Positions 10,744 to 23,400 of a stretch of DNA of 64,000 nucleotides are shown here, piece by piece. The stretch comes from Pagrus major (lineage: Eukaryota > Chordata > Actinopteri > Spariformes > Sparidae). The notes beneath the pieces were generated by a model. That model had not been told where the DNA came from. It saw only the letters and a program-made list of their open reading frames with translations, and ran no database searches. Each line of letters begins with the position of its first letter. Within the stretch, counting starts at the first letter, position 1. The stretch covers positions 14,529,446 through 14,593,445 of the forward strand of contig NC_133234.1 of the NCBI RefSeq assembly GCF_040436345.1. The letters are read 5' to 3'. Position numbers and translations under genes: made by a program.

Positions 10744-13700
10744 GCCATCTGTCACCAGTGAGTGGACAGAGGATGGGTGGTCCAGGAGACGTTCACTGTC
10801 CCCTCTCAGGTTCCGAGAAAAGGATTCAGTTCCAGGTGGGCGGCCCTGCGGAAAAACGTGTGCGGTTGTTTGTGTGTGTGTGTGTGTGTTTTGGCTTATA
10901 TCTACATCTATCTGTGCTTGTTTATGTCCCATGTTTATCTTTTTAACGATTATATCTCTCGTGCGCTCACATCATCTTCCGCATGTTGTTTTTCCCTTTT
11001 TCTTTTGTACCTGAAGAAGAAGAAGCAGAGGAGACCACCTAAGTGACACAACAGCAGCACCAGGGCAGCACAAACAGCCCCGGCAACGTGATCCACAGTC
11101 TCCTTGCGAGCTTTTCTTCTAATGTACTGTAATAGACGGAGAGGCATCGTATGACGAGCCAACGAAGCCCTTAAATTACTCTGAGAGCACTCACACCAAT
11201 AACTGAGATGCATGGGAGTGATATCATGTTGTGTTTAGAGGGAACCTTTAGAGTGCTGCAGCAGAGGCGGTGCAGTCCTGTTATGTATTTGGTAAACAAC
11301 AAGTTCAACAAGGCGGCATCGTTATGTGCAATAAAGATTTGGGCTGGTGAGCTGGTGCAGATATCCTGAACGTTGTTGTGCGGCTGCTGTGGCGAAGATT
11401 AAAACGACTGGGTTCATTTTGCACGGTGCCAGGGTGAACCTGGACAGGCCAGATGGCTTCAAGCCCCGTTTCTTCCCGTGGGACTCCCTCATCTGCGCTT
11501 TATTGATCTGAACTGTCTATCCCCCTTTTTTCTCTCTTTTTACTGTACATCCTTCCCTCCATCCTCTGCTCAGCTGCAGCTTCTCATAAGCAAAACCGTA
11601 GAGGTATTTTGCCACATATTTATTCATTCATCATTAGAATCAGATGAATAATGATCCGTCTGTTTGCTGTTTTATCTAATCAGATGAAATGTTTAAACCA
11701 TTGACTACAAAAATGGGTGGTGCTGTTGGTTGTGAACCACGTTAGTCGTCTTCCCTCCTCACCATCTGAAATATCGTCTGGTGTTTCGGCCACTACTCAC
11801 CAGAAACACGGCCTTATAGGTCGTCTGTGCAAGCAGCGTAGTACAACCCATATTTATGTTTATGTTGGTGGGCGACCTCTAGTGGTCGTAGTGATTATGA
11901 GGGGAGCAAAGGAGGAAATCAGGTGACCACATAAGGAGGAGGACAAACAAGGACTTTCTTTCAGAAGATGGCTGTTCGTGTCACAAAACCAAAAGTCATC
12001 AGTGAATTTGTTTAACTTACATAACGTATGTTGCACAAATACAGATGTAATAACTAACCCTAACTTTCTATTATCATGAGCTCGACTCACTTCGCTCCAA
12101 AATTCAGGATGAATGAATGAATGATTGTGTCTCCCCAGTTGAAGAACTTGTGGCATGACCCTTCAACTGTGACCTGACCTGAACCCGGAGACAACTCCAG
12201 CTCCGAAATGTCCACGTCGTAGTTAAGGCGTGAGTGCTTATTGATATTCTCAGCGTATATCCAGTCATGTCTGCGCTTTCATTCAACATGATGTTTGTGC
12301 AGAACATGTTTGCTGGATCAATAATGAACGTATTGATTTCAAAGTTTTTCATTTCTCTGCTGACATACTGACGTCCAGCAGACTTTGAAGGGACCACTTT
12401 TTGGTGGGGGGTGAACAGGCCTTTGTATTGATCAGATGCGAGCAGACGGTTGACCACACAGGGGTAGAAATGAGCCTCAGGCTGTTGACTGTCAATGCAG
12501 CCCATTATGCATTCAGAGACACAGATCTGGCTGACATGAAGCAAGTACATTTACTCAATGACACAATATTAACCTGCTGAATTAGACATACACATCACAG
12601 AGGAACAGGATGTTTGTTGCTGTTAAAGCTGACCCACTGAACCTAACGATCTATTCAGTAGATTCAGTTTTTACTTTTTAAAGGATTTATAGACCTTTTA
12701 TGGTAGAAAACACATATTAAAGCGTAAACTGCATGTTACATGCATGTGTAAAAAAAAAAGTTATGGTAACAAATTGCGTCGATGATCTCAAGTTTTACAG
12801 TCAGAATTTTGAATATACTGATCATCTTGTTCAACTGTAAACAGGATTGTTTGTTTTTTAGTAAAAGTGACTCTTTTCTTTGGGTAACCTGGTTGAAAAT
12901 GTTTGTTAATAAAACATTTGCTCTCCTTAATTTGTTGAAAGTTTGCCTTTTTGGACTAAATTGTATTCTTTTCTCATGTTGTACTATCAGAACTAATCAC
13001 AGGTGACGAAGGCTGAAGTATAGTGCAGTAAATATATATTCTGACTTTGGATGCAGGTGTATTTCACTTCAGTTGTGTCTTTTCTTGTTAGAGGATGATG
13101 TCCAGACAGAGATAGAGGAAGTATTCAGATCCTTTACTTAAGAATAGACTCAGGTTTGTTCAGGTGACCACATTGTCTTCAGTCTAGGCAGGAAAATGGT
13201 TCAAAGGCTTCAAACTGGATGTTGGTTTAATTTTCTGTAGTTTGTAATGATTAAAAATCTCAACATAATCAGTCAAAAATGAATAAGTCAATGACATGTT
13301 TGCCTTGGAAGAAAAAATGAATTCCCTCCTTTTTTATTAGACCTCATCCAAGTCTAATTATATCAGCAGTGTTTTTATCCTTTTATAATACTAGTTCTGT
13401 ACATGATCAAGATTTTTGTCCAACATGCAACTCTCTCTCTCGCTCTGATGATGCTGCAGACTGAAACAATGCTGCCCCCTGCTGAGCCGAACACCATCAT
13501 CACACAGAGATCACATCTGATCAGAGACGACAATTTACGTCAAGGAACACATCAAAGTCTGCTTTTTATTACAAATTCTGGTCTGTATCTGCATCACATT
13601 TATACAAGACGCAAAACAAATGAATAAAACACAATAATACAATAAGAATGATACATGAAAAATGCATAAACTACGGCTTTGGTCCAAGGAGTGATTAGTT

Positions 13701-15888
13701 AAACGGTCCATTTGAGGGGTTTTACTGATTAATTACAATATGTTTATAAGAAAAAAACAAGTAAAGCATAACCAGCCAACAACCTGGCAACCTAAAACTG
13801 ACCCCAAAGTCAGTTGATAAGGCAAAGTGTGGACTAATCTACAAAGTATGAATAAATGTAAATGACAACAGGTTTATCTAACTATTATTAAAGCCAGTGG
13901 TTACATACCATTTACTAAGTATGCTTAAAAAGCTATATCAATCATTATTATCCCACATTGATCTAATAGTTCATTGATGGGGGTCTGAGAGGTGAGAATA
14001 TGTGCAAGCAACTATAAAAAAAAATGTCTTCTTCTTTTCCTCAGCCTGTGATGTCCTGATACACAATACAGCACAGTATCCAGTCCCATCATCCAGTCAT
14101 GCCTCATCTGCCCACCAGGCACCCTCAGAGTGTTCCTCTCCTCAGTTCATCGCCTGATGTCTCTTCTGTCTGATATCTCATCAGCCACCTGCCTGCAAAA
14201 CTGCTTCTCAGTAGGTGACAGCTGTTTTCCAGATGTTTTTTGCCAGATTGCTGCCTGCCTCCTACCTGTTTCCTCCTCTGACCTCCTGCTGCTGATGTCC
14301 TGCCTGTCTGTGACCAACAGTTAGCCTGATCCTAACCTCATAAGCTTCCTCTTAACTCTTGCTAACGTGTCAAGTGTCTGCGTTTTGGTTCACTTTTGTG
14401 ATGCCCTCTTCTAAAGGCCTGCTTGATAGGTGAAAATGCTGCCACATCTACAGAAACACTCATTCAAAAGGGCTCGGTCAGCTCTCTATCTTGTTATGAC
14501 CCAGATAAACGTGGGCAGGGAGCAACATGTGGATATCCTTTGACCACTCTCTCTCCATTGCCTGTGAAAGTACAATATTTATAGTAAAAACATCTGTAAG
14601 CATTTTAAAGAATGCAGTCATGTGAAACACTCTGAATGTACTGAACAGATAAAGGATACTAAAAATATTGTTTAAAAAAATGTAATGTGCTTTGTAATGT
14701 AAAAGAATCCCTCAGATATTTAAAATGATACGCGTTTTAATGTTTTGAGGTTGAGCTAATTCTAACAACTTCAGGTGTTGCATGATCTCCGGCTGCAGCA
14801 GTTTGTTATAAGTAATATCTGCTTTTGTTCTGCTCAGCATACTCAGTAGATAAAGCCTCTCCCTCTGTAGTGTTGTCAATATATTCTCAGAATAACCCCC
14901 TGAGTCATCATATCAGCATCATGCACACAACAACAACAACAACAACGATGACTCTGCCAGTTTTTGCTCCTCTGACTCAAATCTCAGTGTTTCAGATCTC
15001 TTTCACAAGGCTTGAAATGCTGAATTATTAAATAGTTGATTTGGTCAACATCACTAATTGTGTTTGCATTCATTCCAAGAAAGGTTAGAAAGGTTATCCT
15101 GGCAAAACTTTTTTTCCCCACCAGATAATTAACACAGGAGAGAAAATAATTTAGATTGGAAAATTGATCATCAGAAGAAAAAAAAAATTTCTCCCCTGCC
15201 CCTGAGGGCTTCCATAGTAATTACTTGCACATCTGACTGATAAAGATAAATACTGATAATCAAATATTGAATATGTTACTGAGAGTCTGTGTATTTTTGC
15301 TCTAAAGTCTCATTAATATTATTTAAATAAAGGCACACGTTTTAATGATAGTTTCATCTTTGATATCACCTCCAGAGATACTTGATACATCTGATATCAA
15401 GTGACCTGATTGATCACTGTTTCTTTATGTCCGAGCTTGGTGATCTTTTTCTATTCATAACTCCATTTTGCTTCGCAAAAACATCTACCTGTGGCCCCTG
15501 GCCGGGTGTGGTGGGGGGTTGGGGAGGGGTCATCTTCTGCAGGATAGCCCCTTGTGTGAGCCAGATGTGTATGGCTGATAGCATCCGTGTGCCTCTGGAC
15601 AGCTGTTATCTGGGTCCTGTCTGAGCGAGGGCGGGGTGTGTTACTGATGTTGGACCCTCTGACTGTCACTGCTCTGGTTCTACTGATTCCTGAACAAGTT
15701 GACCACTAATGAGTGGGTCATGTTAAGTTTGAAGAGGGGTGACTTGACTTGTGTTGTCTGAACTGTGAGCAGCACAAACTGAACTGAACGTCATTTGGAA
15801 AAACTCTCGAAAGGTAAAATTTGATTTAATTATTTCTCAGGAGAAATTATTCGTCAAATAGGACCTTTAATACAAACAGCACCATAAA

Positions 15889-15933
15889 TTTATTATTATT
15901 GTTATTATTATTTTTATTATTATTATTATTATT
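15889..15933. repeat. (ATT)n microsatellite
   Basis: TTA/ATT trinucleotide tract of about 15 units with two small interruptions, in AT-rich intergenic DNA. Confidence 0.93.
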
Positions 15934-16059
15934 CAAATAGTTTTTTTTTGTTTATGGTTAAACAAGACAATAACTGTATATCCACCATATAATAAATGCT
16001 TTCCGATCAAATCAATTTTGCTACAACTCATATAGAACTAATGATGCATCACAGCTGAT

Positions 16060-16620
16060 AAGCTGCTGCTGGTGTCCTCTATTTACAGGTCATACAGCTT
16101 CAATACACGTATACTAAACACTTACATTGCATACTGCATATGGGCTCGTAAATACTTCTCATTTTTCCTGTTTTATGAGACTGTGCTGGGGTTAACTAAA
16201 TTCAGAGGAAAAATGTTGTATTTTTTACTCAAAGTCAAACAAATTAATTACAAATTAAGATTTTACATACAAAACATATAATGCACTTATAAATATGATG
16301 CATTGCTACAAGTTAAACTAACAGCATAGTAAGGAAGTAGCTAAAATTAACTTCACCTCAACCAGCTGCAACATTAAAATGCTCCAAATAACAATATAAT
16401 ATGTGGTAACATAACAGTAACATGGACCATTTTCTTTTATTTTTGATATTGAAATTTTGCGAATAATAGGCCTGATTATGTACTTTTACGTAAACATACC
16501 ACAAGGGACTTTTGATTGGTTATGACAAAGGGGCTGTCAGAATCAGTAAAAAAAATTTAGAAGAGAATTTTGATATTGTAATACTTTTACATGTAAGTAA
16601 AGTAGCTAAGTACATCGTCC
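16060..16620. repeat. Teleost interspersed repeat, 'tacttttac' family
   Basis: Phrases such as 'gatgcattgctacaagttaaac', 'taatatgtggtaac' and 'gtacttttacgtaa' match a family very frequent in teleosts. Other copies are at 27490-27835 and 42935-43060, with a short relic at 13105-13150. Recognition is from memory, and boundaries are approximate. Confidence 0.5.
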
Positions 16621-17321
16621 AACACTGAATACAGGCAATTTTCTCTTGGTAAGAGAAGAAACATTCATTTGTATTTTTTTTCAAATTAAATTGACAGTGT
16701 AGCACTTCCTCAAAGACTCAAGGTTTTTGACGAATTTGGTTTAACTCACCCACTGCTGAAAGATCAATAATATCTTTCTGATGTAAAGACTAATTTATAA
16801 CAAACATTGTAACTTTTTTACAAAAATATAATTTAATGTCCATGCAGAGAAAATAAGATATCTATTGTCTCTTATGTAACTTTCTATCAGAATGCACATG
16901 GGCTGTATGCATGCATGCAGCCATGCAACAGAGGCAACAAATACTGTGAGCTTTACAGTAATAACAGATGGATATGAAAATGTTAAAGAAGTCCAACACA
17001 GTATAACATTGTCATCCATATCTTGAGCTTTTGTTGACTGTTTTTAAGGATCAATGACATGCTGCTATGTGTTACAGCCATTACTACTGAGTTCACAACA
17101 GGACATACAGTGAAGAATTTGGTATACAATGGCCTCTGACCCGTGGCTCAGGAGTGTAAGTGAAACACATACACATGTACACACATGGTGGATTAAGGAC
17201 ATCTGAGTCAAGATAGAGATCATTTATATGTTAAAATGTATGTATTTTGTATGTTACTTGATGGCAATAGTTACTCCCTTGTTCTCCATAATCTTGTTTT
17301 CTTCTTCTGTACCTAGATTTA

Positions 17322-17970
17322 CAGACATACTATGCAGGATTTCATGGTTGCCATTTGTAAACACACCAAATATGCACTACTAAATACACCCACGCCGCCG
17401 TATATATTTTATGTGACTGCAGCCGTAGTGCAGGCTTCATCCTGTCTGAGAGGCTGTTTGCCTCTCTGCTCTGCCTGTGTGAGTGTGTAGCTCAGCCCCA
17501 CCCTCAGTCAAACAGACACACGGACCTGTAGCTTTTTATAAAAGACCAAGATCAGAAAAGAGAGATGGAGACAGCAATGTAACCCTGCTGCTATGTTTTA
17601 ACAGAGTCCTGACCACACACCCTGCGTGCTGGTTTTGACTGGGGGCTATTTACCACTGGAACATCCAGAACATGGCAAAATATTAAGAAAATACAGGCAG
17701 AGGCAGGTAGACCTTGACTGTATATAAAGATGGATGACATGCTCACCAAAAGTAAAGCCAAAACTTATTGATCGCCCCCTGGTGGCTGGCTGCAGTATAG
17801 GTCATAAACCCCTTATCTTCTGTGATTTTGGCTTCATTTTTGTACAGTGGGAGGAAGTGGAGATGCCTCGTCCTTCTTTATTTATACAGTTGATGATACA
17901 GACACTGCCACACACTTCACTTGGATCAAGTGTGGTTGGGGTTTTTTTGGAAAATCCTGCATAGTACACC
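17322..17970. repeat. MITE-like element with ATGCAGGATTT termini
   Basis: The left end 'tactatgcaggattt' is inverted at the right end as 'aaatcctgcatagta'. The interior includes 'gcccaccctcagtcaaacag'-like and 'tatataaagatgga' blocks, plus a 'gatcgccccctggtggctgg' block, known to me as a common teleost repeat. A TATA-like and CACCC-like pair near 17497-17541 lies inside and is probably part of the repeat rather than a gene promoter. Confidence 0.6.
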
Positions 17971-18580
17971 TTCTTATAGGCCCAGGTACCTGATTCATAC
18001 GACACAGTAAATCACATATTCAAAATGTTTCCGTATTCATTTAATTTTTTTCCTGTTGTTTCCATTTATTTATTTTCTCACTCTAATTATTTTTTATGCT
18101 CTGGCTGTATCATTGATATGATCAATTTTTGTTTGCAGATATACATATTGTTGTATGTATAGAAAAAGGAGCTTGTGTGAAGTTCAGCACTCTAGATATC
18201 CTGACTTTGAAACCATTAAGGTTGAGCTCCGAAACCATCCTACCTTACCATTAATTAAGTTGGATTTCTTTATTTTATACATATAAGTTTCCATGGCTCA
18301 CCTGGCTTAAATGTATCCCCTGTAGGTCCTTATAAGAGTACACAACACTATGTTGCTGGGAACACCCTTGAATGAATGGAACATCCAAATTTCACCATGG
18401 TGTGGTAAACTTTTTTTTTTTTTTCATTCTAAAAGAGCAAAAATGAGAAGAAGTGGCCCCTTCACATCCCTTTCAGATGGTAAGTCACATTAACCTAGCT
18501 ATTGTGCCGGTATGTTCAGTGCCAAACTCTTCTGTTTAGGCAAAGGCAACTAATTATCATGTCTCAGGCCTCAGTTTCAG

Positions 18581-20386
18581 ATGGACAGCTACAAGATGAA
18601 TTACAAGGAAGAGGAGAAAATGAAAGCTGACCTCGTTCAAAGTTCCACTCTCTCCCCAGGAGATGTTGAAGGTGAGCGAGCAGGCCCAGCAGTGTAAGCC
18701 AAGCCTTTGTTGTCATCCAAACACAGACATTAAATGTGATAAGATGCTGGTTGGATAATGACACAGTGTGACTGGTTCTCTGCACATACCAAGCCACTGT
18801 ATTTACTATCAATATTATGGGTGAGACCAGAACACGGAATTAGAGTGTGCGTGTCCACTTGTGTGTGTGTCCATGCGTGTATTAGTCCCACCCATTACCT
18901 GGCCACATGCACCACACATACACATGGAGGCAGCTTTTAAGAGGTGGTGTTTATAAAGTCACGCTTTTTTGCCATTCTGGGGTCAGACGCTTGTCACTGC
19001 TGTCGGCTTGCCGAGTGCCTGCAGGAGGTAAGTGTCACCTTTTCTGCTACAGTAATGAATGGCATCCATGAAATGATACAAGCAAACTGGTCATAACACT
19101 GCACATATGCTGTCATTGTCATTGATTTTTTAAAGATAATGTGCAGGATGCTCTGTTTAGTCTAAACTGCAAAGCTTAACCAACAATTTACAAGAAATTT
19201 AAAAGAAAAGTCCCAGAATGCATTGAGGATTGGAGATGTCATGCCTTTAAAACTAAGAGGGAAATTTGAAAATGTATAAAGGAGGCTCTCAGCACTTCCC
19301 CTCATGGGGTGACAGTCAATTAACCAATTAACTGAACCAGCCTAAGAGTCATCATCAGGACACACACAGCAGGTCCAGTTTGATTTACAGTGATTGTATG
19401 TGCAAGTAATTTAGGCGAAGAATGTGATGCTGCAACTTATAGCAGGCCTGACTTGTGTTTTAGTGATCACACACAAATTATGCAATGTGAAAAGGAAAAA
19501 TGTGCAAATAAAATGCTGTGTGCACAGTCTAATTTTATCAAGGAATGAAAATGTACAGTTATCTTCCCACATGCACATTGACAATAACAGAAAAATCAGC
19601 TTTCTTATTTGCAAACTAGACGCACGTGTTGCTCGTAAATGTGTATTTTTCTGTTAGTGTGCACGTGTGTTTAATGCATGAAACCAATAAAGTTACAGTT
19701 ATCATCTTGATGCAAATTGAGACGCTTTACAGAAATTTTGCAAAAGAACATTTGCAGACAGATGCACCTACTCATAACATAATGTATATTTTTTTATTAT
19801 TATTAATTGTGCATATAAGATTGTGGTATGTGAGCACACCCACACACACCCACACACCCACACACACCCACACACACACCCACACAGCCACACGCACGCA
19901 CAGATGGTCTACAGACGCCGTCTCGTCGGTCTAATCTGAATCTTCCACCCCTCTGCTCAGCTGTGTTTTGGAAATAAATCATCCTGTTGTTACATACAAC
20001 TTCAGTGTTCCAGTCATATATGTGACATAAAAATGGACACTCTGGAGATCAGTCTTACATAAGAGCCTCCAATTACAGCCTGTGCAATTAATGTATTTAT
20101 TATTCACTAAACTCGTTTGGCTTTTGTACAAGCAGACAAACCTCTTTATTTACGTTTTTTATTTATCTACCCAAAGCAAATTTATACAAAAGTGAATTCC
20201 GATGAAATGGAGAACATGTTCTCAGTTGTATTGTATTGTTAATAATATGTCATTGACTGTGGTATTGGAAAAAAATGTGTAAGTGTTTAAAAACAGATTG
20301 GTTTTTGATTGGGTCCATTGTGTCTGTCCCAGCTGCCTGGAACATCAACAACAACGCCAACACCAGCGCAGAGTGTCAGGTAAGGG

Positions 20387-20442
<56 letters not shown>

Positions 20443-23400
20443 TAAATCCACTCCAGGCACACGACATGTATTGACAGTCCAAACATGTCCAGGGCAACCT
20501 GTCACACACGTCCACACCGGAAACTAGCAGTGGCCCAGAGCCTGGTGCCCGCTGCTCATCGAGGCAGAACAAATGACGTGTTTACCTTACAGACACAAAG
20601 TGTCACCTGGACATCACCTTAACACCTCATCCTGATCCATATCCACACTGGCGCTGCTGAGAAGATTATATAAATGACAGCTGCAAACTGATGCTGCAGG
20701 CTGCTGCGGTGAAAAACAACACCCAAAATATCATCATCGTGTTTTTGCCATGTAGTGAAGCATGAACGTGATTTTATCTGATCCTGCTCTGAAGAGGGGA
20801 CCATACAGCATGCAGAACGACATCTCTGTTGCGCTCTTCACCTACATGCCTAGCCTTTAAAGTGTAACTCTCGCCAAAATGCAACCTAGGCTTTTTTTGT
20901 GAATATACCCGAGTCAAACCTTCGTGTAAAAGCATAATTACGATGAAAAAGCCACTTTTAAGATTTACCGTAGTTTCATTTTTGGGTCAAAAACATTTTC
21001 AATTGCGTGCTAGGTGCAACTGTATGGTAGCATCAAAATCGCTATTTTTAAAACACTAAGAAGACTCGACACGACATGAAACTTTGCTCGTAGTATCACC
21101 AGGGTCTCTACACATGAACAAGAACATTGAGAACATTGTTTGTGTACACAGAGTTTACTAAAAAGAAGGTTTTTGAACAACTCACGTTAGCAGGAGCAGC
21201 AGCCGTCCTGCCAGTCGAGAAGAGTCGATCCCCGAGTGCGACCTTTACTCTCCTCCATGTTACAACCTCAGGAATATTCAGTGAGGTTTGTTACAAATAT
21301 ACAAATACAAATACAAATTTGATAAGACACAAGTACCTGAAATAAAAGATAAAGTAGTGTCATCACATACGCAGTAACAGAATACAGAGATCTCAGACAA
21401 ACCATCTTTTTAGTCACATCCTAAAACTCACTTTGACTAGAAGAGCTTTTCCTGCCAATCATTTCTCGTACTGTATGTGGGCCTGATCTATATTTTTTTA
21501 ATTAATACATTTTTTAAATAATCTGTTTATTTCATTTGTATCTCCTGCATTTGTACCTCAATGTTTGAGCAATTGGAAATTGCCTAAATTGATTAGGCAT
21601 TGGCTATTTTTCCTTCACACACTGTACATTCATACACACTTTTACACACTACAGCCCAATAAACACAACAAACACATTTTTTGCATCCAGACATATAAAT
21701 ATAATAATTCTTTATAAATGTATCTCTTATATAGATATCCATCCTGCATTTTCACAACTGTGCAGCTATTTTTGAAGTTCATCATTATGATTTTTATTAC
21801 AACAAGTATCATCATATTACGGACTGTTAGGACTAATTATTATTTTAGTGGGTTTTTCTGATAATTAACGCTGTGTTGCCACCATTGTTGGCCAGGTCTC
21901 CCTCGTTAAAGACATCTGTGATCTCAGTGATTCTAACCTGGTTAAATAAAGGCTAAATAAAATGAAAAATAAATACAAATGCTTCATCTGCATTACAAGG
22001 ATTAATATGTTCAATAAACAAAACTTACATATCCATATGTCCATTGAAAAAGTTAAATAAAATTACTTCTAAAGTTCGGCTGAAGTTAACATGAGGCTTC
22101 AAAAGTCTGAGTTAATCATCCACCGATATTACAATCTTTAATATGTCAAATTTGCTCTTAATCGTACAAAAAAGACTTTAAAGACATAATATGTAAGATT
22201 TCTGAATTAAAATGTCGACCTCTGTTAAATATTTTGTTGAGTTGTGTGCTTACATTATCCCAAATGTCTCCAACAATGTTCAAACCAGAGAAATCTACAT
22301 GTTTATTCAAGGTAACACTTGGTTTCATTTGGTCGCCTCTTGCTATAACTTCTGGGAGAGAGTCAGAGAGTGAGGAGGGAAGTTGGCAAACTTTTTTGCC
22401 CGAGTCGTGTCAGACAGATTTACTAATCAGATCAGTCATAGTGGTTGTTTAATAGTCATTTTCACCAGTTAGCTTTTAAGCTAACTTTTCCTTTAACCTC
22501 AGGTTAGATAGACACAAAACATTCAGAGATTTGCTTCCATACTCCACTCACACTGACTCACACTGACAGGTAGGAAGTGGACAGTGAAACCACAGTTGTT
22601 CACCACATGCTTGAGCAGCGCTGGAGGGAGGTGCGAGTTTATTTCATCCACCTGCCCCGTCCAGATTGTCACTCTCTGTCTCGTAGACACAAGTATGTTT
22701 ATGTCCCACTATCATGTCCACGTTCACCTGTTGTTTCCTCTCTGTGGCCTCAAAGAGCTACGTGCAGCTGAAGGAGCTGATGAAGGACCAGAAGCAGGAG
22801 AGCTACTGGCAGGAGACAGGCCGATGGGGCGGCTACGAGGAGAGCTTCGACCCTCAGTCCGGGATGTGGGCGTCCTCGCACATCTCCTACCTCACCTTCA
22901 AAAGCCTCATCCAGCTGCGGCGCACCATGAACACAGGTCAGTGAGGAATTACACCATCGATTATTTGTCCATAAATGTGAATGAATCATTTTTAGTGTAA
23001 TGTAGCTGAATACAAATTAACTTTAAAATATGTTTGCATTTTGTTGTCATACAGAACTCAGTCACCTGCTTTCCAACATTAGCTCTCCAGCTCTCATTTT
23101 GTCCAGACTAACACACTGCACACTCACACTCACGTGTCTCTTAATGTTTTCCAACAGGTGTGACCCTTTTCGACTGTGAAGAGCGGACCCTGGCCGGCAT
23201 CGCCGAGAAGATGGTCAACGAGATGGTGAACAAGAAGGAGATCAGACCTGGAGACAAGGAAGGAGTCCTGAACTCTCTGCTTCAAAACCGCAGGTATCCT
23301 GCAAGACATCATCCGACGGTGACTCAAACATAACTGACCTACATTATGGCTATTAGCTGATGCTGTTGTTTAAAGCTGCAAGTGATGTTGCTCAGAGAAA

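Larger units (their letters stand above)
6873..18580. other. Intergenic region between ngfr and slc4a1
   Basis: There is about 11.7 kb without any exon I can support. It holds repeats (7191-8005, 8676-8870, 9441-9660, 16060-16620, 17322-17970), microsatellites and AT-rich single-copy sequence. A stretch around 10380-10540 is AT-rich and single-copy looking, but I cannot judge conservation. Open frames on both strands, including a 148-codon minus frame at 12104-12550, lack recognisable domains. Confidence 0.6.

Noticed and set aside
10950-11213. Minus-strand frame with a hydrophobic run resembling a transmembrane segment.
   Set aside because: The hydrophobic part comes from CTT/CTG-rich low-complexity DNA; no start context, splice sites or family resemblance.
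17497-17541. CCCCACCCTC followed by TTTATAAAAG, possible slc4a1 promoter.
   Set aside because: It lies within a repeat with inverted ATGCAGGATTT ends (17322-17970), so the motifs probably belong to the repeat.
22574-22630. A short open segment ([19 protein letters not shown]) just before slc4a1 exon 22756, possible extra coding exon.
   Set aside because: Its acceptor would have to be a GTAG directly after a better CAG, the donor GTGCGA is weak, and the phase-consistent pair at 18581 and 20333 explains the N-terminus without it.
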